From NCBI GenBank assembly GCA_947650365.1, contig CANTAL010000026.1:124001-188000 (forward strand): a DNA stretch of 64,000 bases, read 5' to 3'. The translations under genes were made by a program, and so were the position numbers. This document shows positions 52,807 to 64,000 of the stretch, piece after piece (positions within the stretch are counted from its first letter, which is position 1; every line of letters begins with the position of its first letter). The DNA is from Chamaelirium japonicum. Lineage: Eukaryota; Streptophyta; Magnoliopsida; Liliales; Melanthiaceae. The notes beneath the pieces are model-generated. The model did not search any database. It had not been told where the DNA came from and worked only from the letters and a program-made list of their open reading frames with translations.

Positions 52807-55279
52807 TTCTAATTCCATTCTAATTCATTCGTACGATCCATTCTAATTCATTCGTACAATCCATTCAAATTCATTCGTACGATGCAATCTAATTCATTCG
52901 CACAAATGTATCTATTCTAATTCATTCGTACAATGCGTTCTAATCCATTCGTACGATCCATTCTAATCCATTCGTACGATCCATTCTAATTCATTCGCAC
53001 GAATGTAACCATTCTAATTCATTCGTACGATCCATTCTAATTCATTTGTATGATCCATTCTAATTCATTCGTCCGATCCATTCTAATTCACTTGCATGAA
53101 TATATCCATTCTAATTCATTCGTACGACCTATTCTAATTCATTCGTATGATACATTCTAATTCATTCGCATGAATGTATTCATTCTAATTCATTTGCACG
53201 ATCCATTCTAATTCATTCGCACAAATGTATCCATTCTAATTCATTCATACGATCCATTCTAATTCATTCGTATGATCTATTCTAATTCATTCGCACGAAT
53301 GTAACCATTCTAATTCATTCGTACGATTCATTCTAATTCATTCATACGATCCATTCTAATTCACATTCGTACAATGCATTCTAATCCATTCGTACGATCC
53401 ATTCTAATCCATTCGTACGATCCATTCTAATTCATTCGCACGAATGTAACCATTCTAATTCATTCATATGATCCATTCTAATTTATTCATACGATCCATT
53501 CTAATTCATTTGTACGATCCATTCTAATTTATTCGTATGATCCATTCTAATTCATTCGTAGGATCCATTCTAATTCATTTGCATGAATGTATCCATTCTA
53601 ATTTATTCGTACGATCCAGTCTAATTCATTCATACGATCCATTCTAATTCATTCGCACGAATATACCTATTCTAATTCATTCGTACGATCCTTTCTAATT
53701 CATTCGCACGATCCATTCTAATTCTTTCATATGATCCATTCTAATTCATTCTAATTCATTCGCACGATCCATTCTAATTCATTCGCATGATCCATTCTAA
53801 TTCATTCGTACGATCCATACTAATTCATTCTCACGAATGTAACCTTTCTAATTCATTTGTATGATCCATTCTAATTCATTTGCACGAATGTAACCATTCT
53901 AATTCATTCGTACGATCCATTCTAATTTATTCCTACGATCCATTCTAATTCATTCGAACAAAGGTATCCATTCTAATCCATTCGTAGGATCCATTCTAAT
54001 CCATTCGTATGATCCATTCTAATTCATTCGTACGATCCATTCTAATTCATTTGTACGATCCATTCTAATTCATTCGTATGAATGTATCCATTCTAATTCA
54101 TTCGTACGATCCATTCTAATTCATTCCTACGATCTATTCTAATTCATTCGCTCGAATGTATCCATTCTAATTTATTCGTTCGATCTATTCTAATTTATTC
54201 GTACGATCCATTCAAATTCATTCGCATGATCCATTCTAATTCATTCGTATGATCCATTCTAATTCATTCTCACGAATGTAACCTTTCTAATTCATTTGTA
54301 TGATCCATTCTAATTCATTCGTACGATCCATTCTAATTCATTCGTATGATCCATTCTAATTTATTCATACGATCCATTCTAATTCATTCGTACGATCCAT
54401 TCTAATTCATTCGTTCGATCCATTCTAATTCATTCGTACGATCCATTCTAATTCATTCGTACTATCCATTCTTCTTCATTCATACGATCCATTCTAATTC
54501 ATTCGCACAATCCATTCTAATTCATTCGTACGATCCATTCTAATTCATTCGCACGATCCATTCAAATTCATTCGTACGATCACGATCCATTCTAATTCAT
54601 TCCTATGATCCATTCTAATTCATTTGTACGATCCATTCTAATTCATTCGCTCGAATGTATCCATTCTAATTCATTCGTACGATCCATTCTAATTCGTTCA
54701 TACGATCCATTCTAATTCGTTCGTACGATCCATTCTAATTCATTCGCACGATCCATTCTAATTCATTCGCACGATCCATTCTAATTCTTTCATATGATCC
54801 ATTCTAATTAATTTGCACGAATGTATCCATTCTAGTTCATTCGTACGCTCCATTCTAATTCATTCGTATGATCCATTCTAATTCATTCGCACGATCCATT
54901 CAAATTCATTCGCACGATCCATTCTAATTCATTCGTACGAATGTATCCATTCTAATTCATTCGCACAATCCAATCTAATTCAAACGTACGATCCATTCTA
55001 ATTCATTCACATGATGTATTTTAATTCATTCGTATGATCCATTCTAATTCATTCGTATGATTCATTCTAATTCATTCGTACGATCCATTCTAATTCATTC
55101 GTATGATCCATTCTAATTTATTCGTTCAAATATATCCATTCTAATTCATTCATACGATCCATTCTAATTCATTCGCACGATCCATTCTAATTCATTCGTA
55201 CGATCCATTCTAATTCATTCGTATGATCAATTCTAATTCATTCGTACAATCCATTCTAATTCAATCGTATGAATGTATC
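52807..55279 (+). repeat. Satellite block 37, + orientation
   Basis: About 2.5 kb with cassette B (52880-53010), a 33-mer near 53740 and a cassette-A copy at about 54108-54303. It ends on GTATCACAC, a one-base variant of the GTATCATAC seam. Confidence 0.94.
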
Positions 55280-56552
55280 ACACGAATGAATTAGAATGGA
55301 TCATAGGAATGAATTAGAATGGATCGTGCAAATGAATTAGAATGGATCATACAAATGAATTAGAATGGATATATTTGAACGAATAAATTAGAATGGATCA
55401 TACGAATGAATTAGAATGGATCGTACGAATGAATTAGAATGAATCATACGAATGAATTAGAATGGATCATACGAATGAATTAGAATACATCATGTGAATG
55501 AATTAGAATGGATCGTACGTTTGAATTAGATTGGATTGTGTGAATGAATTAGAATGGATACATTCGTGCGAATGAATTAGAATAGATCGTATGAATGAAT
55601 TAGAATGGATCGTACGAATGAATTAGAATGGATCGTGCGAATAAATTTGAATGGATCGTCCGAATGAATTAGAATGGATCATACGAATGAATTAGAATGG
55701 AGCGTACGAATGAACTAGAATGGATACATTCGTGCATGTGAATTAGAATGGATCATATGAAAGAATTAGAATGGATCGTGCGAATGAATTAGAATGGATC
55801 GTGCGAATGAATTAGAATGGATCGTACGAACGAATTAGAATGGATCGTACGAACGAATTAGAATGGATCGTATGAACGAATTAGAATGAATCGTACGAAT
55901 GAATTAGAATGGATATATTCGAGCGAATGAATTAGAATGGATCGTACGAATGAATTAGAATGGATCATAGGAATGAATTAGAATGGATCGTGCAAATGAA
56001 TTAGAATGGATACATTCGTGCGAATGAATTAGAATGGATCGTAGGAATGAATTAGAATAGATCATACGAATGAATTAGAATGGATCGTGCGAATGAATTA
56101 GAATGGATTGTACGAATGAATTAGAATGGATACATTCGTATGAATGAATTAGAATGGATCGTACGAATGAATTAGAATGGATCGTACGAATGAATTAGAA
56201 TGAATCGTACGAATGCATTAGATTGGATCGTACGAATGAATTAGAATGGATACATTTGTGCGAATGAATTAGAATGGATCGTATATTCGTGCAAATAAAT
56301 TAGAATGGATCGTACGAATGAATTAGAATGGATCCACTGAATGAGTTAGAATGGATCATACGAATGAATTAGAATGGATCATACGAATGAATTAGAATAG
56401 ATTGTGTGAATGAATTAGAATGGATCGTATGAATGAATAAGAATGGATCATGCGAATGAATTAGAATGGATGTACGAATGAATTAGAATGGATCGTGCGA
56501 ATGAATTAGAAACATTCGTGCGAATGAATTAGAGTGAATTAGATTGCATCGT
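55280..56552 (-). repeat. Satellite block 38, - orientation
   Basis: Carries cassette D (about 55690-55890) and a cassette-C variant (GGATCCACTG) near 56331. A broken unit AGAAACATTCG occurs near 56508. The exit GCATCGTACGATCC resembles that at 38766. Confidence 0.94.
55690..55890 (-). repeat. Cassette D copy
   Basis: Shares GGAGCG, GAACTAG and ATGAAAGAATTAG with 32416-32640 in order. Its private change is GTGCATGTGAATTAG near 55732. Confidence 0.86.
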
Positions 56553-58858
56553 ACGATCCATTCTAATCCATTCGTACGATCCATTCTTATTCATTCATAC
56601 GATCCATTCTAATTCATTCGCACAATTCATTCTAATTCATTCGTATGATCCATTCTAATTCATTCGTATGATCCATTCTAACTCATTCGGTGGATCCATT
56701 CTAATTCATTCGTATGATCCACTGTAATTTATTTGCACGAATATACGATCCATTCTAATTCATTCGCACAAATGTATCCATTCTAATTCATTCGTACAAT
56801 CCATTCTAATTCATTCGTATGATCTATTCTAATTCATTCGCACAAATGTATCCATTCTAATTCATTCGTTCAATCCATTCTAATTCATTCGCATAAATAT
56901 ATCCATTCTAATTCATTCGTACGATCCATTCTAATTCATTTGCACGATCCATTCTAATTCATTCGCACAAATGTATCCATTCTAATTCATTCGTACAATC
57001 TATTCTAATTCATTCGCATGATCCATTCTAATTCATTCGTACGATCCATTCTAATCCATTCGTACAATCCATTCTAACTCGTTCGTACGATCCATTCTAA
57101 TTCATTCTCACAAATATAACCTTTCTAATTCATTTCTACGATCCATTCTAATTCATTCGTACGATCCATTCTAATTCATTCGCACGATCCATTCTAATTT
57201 ATTCGTACGATCCATTCTAATTCATTCGTACGATCTATTCTAATTCATTCGCATGATCCATTCTAATTCATTCGTACGATCCATTCTAATTCATTCGTAT
57301 AATCCATTCAAATTCATTCGTACGATGCAATCTAATTCATTCGCACGAATATATCCATTCTAATTCATTCGTACGATCCTTTCTAATTCATTCGCACGAT
57401 CAATTCTAATTCAATCGTATGATCCATTCTAATTCATTCCTACGATCTATTCTAATTCATTCGCTCGAATGTATCCATTCTAATTCATTCGTTCGATCCA
57501 TTCTAATTCATTCGTACGATCCATTCTAATTCATTCGTACGATCCATTCTAATTCATTCGTACGATCCATTCTAATTCATTCGCACGATACATTCTAATT
57601 CATTCGTAGGATCGATCCATTCTAATTTATTCGCACGATCTATTCTAATTCATTTGCACGAATGTATCCATTCTAATTCATTCGTACGATCCATTCTAAT
57701 TCATTCGTACGATCCATTCTAATTCATTCGCACGATCCGTTCTAATTCATTCCTATGATCCATTCTAATTCATTCGCACGAATGTAACCATTCTAATTCA
57801 TTCGTACGATCCATTCTTATTCATTCCTACGATCCATTCTAATTCATTCGCACGAATATATCCATTCTAATTCATTTGCACGATCCATTCTAATTCATTC
57901 CTATGATCCATTCTAATTCATTCGTACGATCCATTCTAATTCATTCGCTCGAATGTATCCATTCTAATTCATTCGTACGATCCATTCTAATTCATTTGTA
58001 CAATCCATTCTAATTCATTCTCACGAATGTAACCTTTCTAATTCATTTGTATGATCCATTTAATTCATTCGTACGATCCTTTCTAATTCATTCGTACGAT
58101 CCATTCTAATTCATTCGTATGACCAATTCTAATTCATTCGCACGATCCATTCTAATTCATTCGTATGATCCATTCTAATTCAATTCGTGCAATCCATTCA
58201 AATTCATTCGCACAAATGTATCCATTCTAATTCATTCGTATGATCCATTCTAATTCATTCGCTCGAATGTATCCATTCTAATTCATTCGTACAATCCATT
58301 CAAATTCATTCGTACGATGCAATCTAATTCATTCACACAAATGTATCTATTCTAATCCATTCATACGATCCATTCTAATTCCTTCGTACAAATGTATCCA
58401 TTCTAATTCATTCGTACGATCCATTCTAATTCATTCGTACGATTCATTCTAATTCATTCGCACGATCCATTCTAATTCATTCGTACGATCCATTCTAATT
58501 CATTCGTATGATCTATTCTAATTCATTCGCACGAATGTATCCATTCTAATTCATTTGCACGATCCATTCTAATTCATTCCTATGATCCATTCTAATTCAT
58601 TCGTACGATCTATTCTAATTCTTTCGCTCGAATGTATCCATTCTAATTCGTTCGTACGATCCATTCTAATTCGTTCGTACGATCCATTCTAATTCGTTCG
58701 TACGATCCATTCTAATTCATTCGTATGATCCATTCTAATGCATTCGTACGATTCATTCTAATTCATTCGCACGATCTATTCGAATTCATTCGTATGATCC
58801 ATTCTAACTCATTACTACGATCTATTCTAATTCATTCGCTCGAATGTAACCTTTCTAA
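56553..58858 (+). repeat. Satellite block 39, + orientation
   Basis: About 2.3 kb with a cassette-C unit near 56686, a partial cassette A near 57420-57490 and a partial cassette B near 58316. It ends on CTAATTAG centred at 58858/58859. Confidence 0.94.
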
Positions 58859-60341
58859 TTAGAATGGATCGTACAAATGAATTAGAAAGGTTACATTCGT
58901 GAGAATGAATTAGAATGGATCGTACGAATGAATTAGAATGGATCGTACGAATGAATTAGAATGGATACATTCGAGCGAATGAATTAGAATGGATCGTACG
59001 AACGAATTAGAATGGATCATAGGAATGAATTAGAATGGATCGTGCAAATGAATTAGAATGGATCGTGCGAATGATTTAGATTGAATCGTACGAATGCATT
59101 AGAAGGGATCCACCGAATGAGTTAGAATGGATCATACGAATGGATTAGAATGGATCGTACGAATGGATTAGAATCGATCGTACGAATGGATTAGAATGGA
59201 TCGTACGAATGAATTAGAATGAATTGTACGAATGCATTAGAATGGATCGTACGAATGAATTAGAATGAATCGTACGAACGAATTAGAATGGATCGTACGA
59301 ACGAATTTGAATGGATCGTATGAACGAATTCGAATGGATTGTACGAATGAATTAGAATGGATACATTCGAGCGAATGAATTAGAATGGATCGTACGAATG
59401 AATTAGAATAGATCCTTGGAATGAATTAGAATGGATCGTGCAAATGAATTAGAATGGATACATTCGTGCGAATGAATTAGAATAGATCATATGAATGAAT
59501 TAGAATGGATCGTAGGAATGAATTAGAATGGATCGTGCGAATGAATTAGAATGGAATGTACGAATGAATTAGAATGGATACATTTGTGCGAATGAATTAG
59601 AATGGATCATATGAAAGAATTAGAATGGATGGTGCGAATGAATTAGAATGGATACATTCGAGCGAATGAATTAGAATGGATAGTACGAATGAATTAGCAT
59701 GGATCATAGGAATGAATTAGAATGGACCGTGCAAATGAATTAGAAGGGATACATTCGTGCGAATGAATTAGAATGGATCGTAGGAATGAATTAGAATGGA
59801 TCGTACGAATGAATTAGAATGGATTATATGAATGAATTAGAATGGTTACATTCGTGCGAATAAATTAGAATGGATCGTACGAATGGATTAGAAAGGATCG
59901 TACGATTGGATTAGAACGGATACATTCGTATGAATGAATTAGAATGGATCGTACGAATGGATTAGAATGAATCATACGAATGAATTAGATCGTAGGAATG
60001 AGTTAGAATGAATCGTACAAATGAATTGGAATGGATCGTACGAATGAATTAGAATGGATCGAGCGAATGTATAAGAATGGATCGTACGAATGAATTAGAA
60101 TGGATCATAGGAATGAATTAGAATGGATCGTGCAAATGAATTAGAATGGATACATTCGTGCGAATGAATTAGAATAGATCGTAGGAATGAATTAGAATGG
60201 ATCGTACGAATGAATTAGAATGGATACATTTGTACGAATGAATTAGAATGGATCGTACGAAGGAATTAGAATGGATCGTACGAATTAGAATGGATCGTAC
60301 GAATGAATTAAAATGGATACATTCATACGACTGAATTAGAA
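58859..60341 (-). repeat. Satellite block 40, - orientation
   Basis: The opening matches 50495 onward, and 59090-59405 matches the last 345 bp of the window. The right break TAGAAATTTATTCG (about 60341) is not palindromic. Confidence 0.94.
59090..59405 (-). repeat. Segmental copy shared with 63655-64000
   Basis: Both stretches run in order through a GCATTAG unit, cassette C, GAATGAGTTAG, several GAATGGATTAG units, a second GCATTAG unit, three GAACGAATT units and GGATACATTCGAGCG. The offset grows from 4579 to 4602 bp, one extra 23-mer in the right copy. Confidence 0.87.
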
Positions 60342-60870
60342 ATTTATTCGTACGATCCATTCAAATTCAATCGTATGATCCATTCTAATTCATTCGCACG
60401 ATCAATTCTAATTCATTCGTCTGATCCATTCTAATTCATTCTAATTCGTTCATACGATCCATTCTTATTCATTCTCACGAATGTAACCTTTCTAATTGAT
60501 TTGTATGATCCATTCAAATTCATTCCTACGATTCATTCTAATCCATTCGTACGATCCATTCTAATTCATTCGAACGATCCATTCTAATTCATTCGCTCGA
60601 ATGTATCCATTCTAATTCATTCGTACGATCCATTCTAATCCATTCGTACGATCCATTCTAAACCATTTGTACGATCCATTCTAATTCATTCGCACGAATG
60701 TAACCATTCTAATTCATTCATACAATCCATTCTAATTCATTCGCACAATCCTTTCTAATTCATTCGTATGATCCATTCTAATTCATTCGCACGATCCATT
60801 CTAATTCATTTCTATGATCCGTTCTAATTCATTCATACGATCCATTCTAATTCATTCGCACGAATGTATC
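60342..60870 (+). repeat. Satellite block 41, + orientation, short
   Basis: About 529 bp. A 33-mer variant occurs near 60430. It ends on GTATCATAC centred at 60870, the seam also used at 24507 and 37380. Confidence 0.94.
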
Positions 60871-61660
60871 ATACGAATGAATTAGAATGGATTTGCGAAT
60901 GAATTAAAATGGATAGTACAAATGAATTTGAATGGATCATGCGAATGAATTAGAATGGATCGTACGAACGAATTAGAATGGATCGTACGAACGAATTAGA
61001 ATGGATCGTCCGAATGAATTAGAATGGATACATTCGAGCGAATGAATTAGAATGAATCATACGAATGAGTTAGAATGGATCATAGGAATGAATTAGAATG
61101 GATCGTGCAAATGAATTGGAATGGATATATTCGTGCGAATGGATTAGAATGGATCGTACGAATGGATTAGAATGGATCGTACGAATGAATTAGAATGGTT
61201 ACATTCGTGCGAATGAATTAGAATGGATCGTACGAATGGATTAGAATGGATCGTACAAATGGATTAGAACGCATTGTATGAATGAATTAGAATAGATACA
61301 TTTGTGCGAATGAATAAGAATGGATCGTACGAATGAATTAGAATGGATCTTACGAAAGAATTAGAATGGATCTTACAAATGAATTAGAATGGATCATACG
61401 AATGAATTAGAATGGATCGTGCGAATGAATTTGAATGGATCGTACGAATGAATTAGAATGGATCGAACGAATGAATTAGAATGGATACATTTGAGCGAAT
61501 GAATTAGAATAGATCGTAGGAATGAATTAGAATGGATCATACGAATGAATTAGAATGGATCGTGCGAATGAATTAGAATGGATTGTACGAATGAATTAGA
61601 ATGGATACATTCGTGCGAATGAATTAGAATGGATCGGACGAATGAATTAGAATGGATCGT
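60871..61660 (-). repeat. Satellite block 42, - orientation, recurrent inverted block
   Basis: A 790-bp relative of the 24508-25372 block with both seams in common (GTATCATAC in, GGATCGGACG / CGTACGATTC out). The middle has a cassette-B marker (about 61255-61310) and only a partial cassette A near 61390-61530. Confidence 0.95.
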
Positions 61661-62010
61661 ACGATTCATTCTAATTCATTCGTACGATCCATTCTAATGC
61701 ATTCGTACAATTCATTCTAATTCATTCGCACGATCCATTCTAATTCATTCGTATGATCCATTATAATTTATTCATATGATCCATTCTAATTCATTCGCAC
61801 AATCCATTCTAATTCATTCGTACGATCCATTCTAATTCATTCGTTCGATCCATTCTAATTCATTCGTACGATCCATTCTAATTCATTCGTACGATCCATT
61901 CTAATTCATTCGCACGATCCATTCTAATTTATTCCTATGATCCATTCTAATTCATTCGCACGAATGTAACCATTCTAATTCATTTGTACGATCCATTCTA
62001 ATTCATTCGT
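61661..62010 (+). repeat. Satellite block 43, + orientation, short
   Basis: About 350 bp, starting with the TTCATTC / GCATTC units typical of this seam and ending at the centre of a 40-bp perfect palindrome (61991-62030). Confidence 0.94.
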
Positions 62011-62030
62011 ACGAATGAATTAGAATGGAT
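61991..62030. repeat. 40-bp perfect palindrome at a + to - seam
   Basis: Centred at 62010/62011 on CGT/ACG with 20-base arms; the right arm then diverges into a 28-mer linker (ACATTAGAGCG). Confidence 0.92.
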
Positions 62031-64000
62031 ACATTAGAGCGAATGAATTAGAATAGATCGTACTAATGAATTAGAATGGATCGTACGAATAAATTAGAAT
62101 GGATCGTGCGAATGGAATGGATTGTACGAATGAATTAGAATGGATCTACCGAATGAGTTAGAATGGATCATACGAATGAATTAGAATGGATCATACGAAT
62201 GAATTAGAATGGATTGTGCGAATGAATTAGAATGGATACATTTGTGCGATGAATAAGAATGGAGCGTACGAATGAATTCGAATGGAGCGTACGAATGAAC
62301 TAGAATGGATACATTCATAGGAATGAATAAGAATGGATTGTACGAATGGATTAGAATGGTACATTCGTGCGAATGAATTAGAATAGATCATACGAATGAA
62401 TTAGAATGGATCATACGAATGAATTAGAATGGATCGTACGAATGAATTCGAATGGATACATTCGAGCGAATGAATTAGAATGGATCGTGCGAATGAATTA
62501 GAATGGATCGTACGAATGAATTAGAATGGATCGTACGAATGAATTAGAATGGATTGTACAAATGAATTAGAATGGATCGTACAAATTAATTAGAAAGGTT
62601 GCATTTGTGAGAATGAATTAGAATGGATCGTACGAATGAATTAGAATGGATCGTACGAATGAATTAGAAAGAATCGTAGGAATGGATTGTGTCGAGCGAA
62701 TGAATAAGAATAGATCATAGGAATGAATTAGAATGGATCATACGAATGAATTAGAATGGATCGTGCGAATGAATTAGAATGGATCGTACGAACGAATTAA
62801 AATGGATCGTACGAATGAATTAGAATGGATCGTGCGAATGAATTAGAATGGATCGTGCGAATGAATTAGAAAGGATCGTACGAACGAATTAGAATGGATC
62901 ATATGAACGAATTAGAATGGATCATACGAATGAATTAGAATGGATCGTACGAATGAATTAGAAAGGTTACATTTGTGAGAATGAATTAGAATGGATCGTA
63001 CGAATGAATTAGAATGGATCGTACGAATGAATTAGAAAGGTTACATTTGTGAGAATGAATTAGAATGGATCGTACGAATGGATTAGAATGGATCGTACGA
63101 ATGGATTAGAATGGATAGTATGAATGGATTAGAATGGATCATACGAATGGATTAGAATGGATAAAACAAATGAATTAGAATGGATCATACAAATGAATTA
63201 GAAAGGTTACATTCGTGAGAATGAATTAGAATGCATCGTACGAATGCATTAGAATGGATACATTCGTACGAATGAATTAGAATGGATCGTACGAATGGAT
63301 TAGAATGGATCGTACGAATGAATTAGAATGGATCATACAAATGAATTAGAAAGGTTACATTTGTGCGAATAAATTAGATTGCATCGTACGAATGAATTTG
63401 AATGGATTGTACGAATGAATTAGAATGGATCGTACGAATGAATTAAAATGGATACATTCGTGCGAATAAATTAGAATGGATCGTAGGAATGAATTAGAAT
63501 GGATCGTACGAATGAATTAGAAGGGATAGTGCGAATGAATTAGAATGAATCGTGCGAATGAATTTTAATGGATCGTGCGAATGAATTAGAATGGATCATA
63601 CGAATGAATTAGAATGGATCGTGCAAATGAATTAGAATGGATCGTGTGAATGAATTAGAATGAATCGTACGAATGCATTAGAATGGATCCACCGAATGAG
63701 TTAGAATGGATCATACGAATGAATTAGAATGGATCGTACGAATGGATTAGAATGGATCGTACGAATGGATTAGAATGGATCATACGAATGGATTAGAATG
63801 GATCGTATGAATGAATTAGAATGAATCGTACGAATGCATTAGAATAGATCGTACGAATGAATTAGAATGAATCGTACGAACGAATTAGAATAGATCGTAC
63901 GAACGAATTAGAATGGATCGTATGAACGAATTAGAATGGACCGTACGAATGAATTAGAATGGATACATTCGAGCGAATGAATTAGAATGGATCGTACGAA
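62011..64000 (-). repeat. Satellite block 44, - orientation, runs off the window
   Basis: About 2.0 kb. It has a short cassette-D copy (62246-62310), cassette-C units near 62150 and 63685, and a final 345 bp duplicating 59090-59405. The block continues past base 64000. Confidence 0.95.
63655..64000 (-). repeat. Segmental copy shared with 59090-59405
   Basis: Right-hand member of the pair. It contains one more 23-mer than its partner and is cut by the window end. Confidence 0.87.

Larger units (their letters stand above)
1..64000. repeat. Satellite array, 23/28-bp monomer, fills the window
   Basis: Every line of the window is made of one repeat. The 17-bp core CCATTCTAATTCATTCG (or its complement) recurs every 23 bp when joined by TACGAT, or every 28 bp when joined by CACGAATGTAT. 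Each 23-mer carries GATC, GTAC and two CpG sites. The core is well conserved; most variation falls in the linker and at the two CpGs. No spacer, gene or transposon interrupts the array, and both window ends lie inside it. Known satellites of this kind sit in centromeric, pericentromeric or subtelomeric heterochromatin of eukaryotes; which one applies here is not visible. Confidence 0.97.

Noticed and set aside
1-64000. CRISPR array
   Set aside because: Units abut with linkers of only 6 or 11 bp that are themselves repeated; there are no unique spacers, no leader and no cas genes.
1-64000. Human-type satellite II/III (CATTC)n
   Set aside because: The core contains CATTC-like motifs but the fixed 23-bp unit with TAATTC and CGTACGAT linkers is not a pentamer array.
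1-64000. CENP-B box in the monomer
   Set aside because: TTCG is present, but the rest of the known 17-bp box (GTTGG and CGGGA parts) is absent from the units I read.
1-64000. Telomere repeat or rDNA spacer
   Set aside because: No TTAGGG-like or TTTAGGG-like runs and no rRNA gene sequence are seen; TTAG occurs only as part of the reversed core.
1-64000. All strand flips as assembly errors
   Set aside because: Many flips recur with the same private variant units at distant places and inside larger duplications, which random misjoins would not produce; single seams could still be artefacts.

Overview
The whole 64 kb window is satellite DNA. I find no gene, RNA gene, transposon, virus-like element, CRISPR array or stretch of unique sequence. 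From base 1 to base 64000 the sequence is one short tandem repeat, and neither edge of the array is inside the window. The basic unit is 23 bp: a 17-bp core, CCATTCTAATTCATTCG, plus a 6-bp linker, TACGAT. A second common class is 28 bp, with the same core and the linker CACGAATGTAT. Rarer 18-bp and 33-bp units also occur, so unit lengths move in steps of 5 bp. The consensus is about 35% GC. Megabase-style satellite with layered higher-order structure and heavy C-to-T / G-to-A change at CpG points to a eukaryotic nuclear genome with cytosine methylation, probably centromeric, pericentromeric or subtelomeric heterochromatin. I cannot name the species, and I do not recognise the monomer as a published satellite family.

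The main feature of the layout is orientation. The array flips strand 43 times, giving 44 blocks of 48 bp to about 6.4 kb: roughly 34 kb reads as the core on the + strand and 30 kb on the - strand. The longest blocks are 13206-19631 (-) and 38767-44742 (+). The flips are not random. By hand count, 29 of 43 seams lie on a short palindrome already present in or between units: CGTACG and close variants (17), GTAT-C/G-ATAC (8) or CTAATTAG (4). Many seams recur in two to five places with the same flanking variant units, so inverted segments were copied as whole blocks.

Three levels lie above the monomer. (1) Local units of about 120, 184 and 240 bp, built from whole 23- and 28-mers, are duplicated next to each other. 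(2) Diagnostic variant cassettes, called here A, B, C and D, recur dozens of times on both strands; cassette A has about 19 copies. (3) Kilobase-scale tandem duplications of about 1.8 kb (14.96-18.6 kb) and 2.0 kb (18.96-22.0 kb) occur, the second one carrying an inversion seam. Open frames of 62-76 codons are by-products of the periodicity, not genes.

If there is a system here it is a structural one: a satellite array built as a mosaic of head-to-head and tail-to-tail inversions with palindromic seams, able to form cruciforms in DNA and long hairpins in any read-through RNA. Block coordinates are good to about 10 bp, because seams are themselves palindromic.
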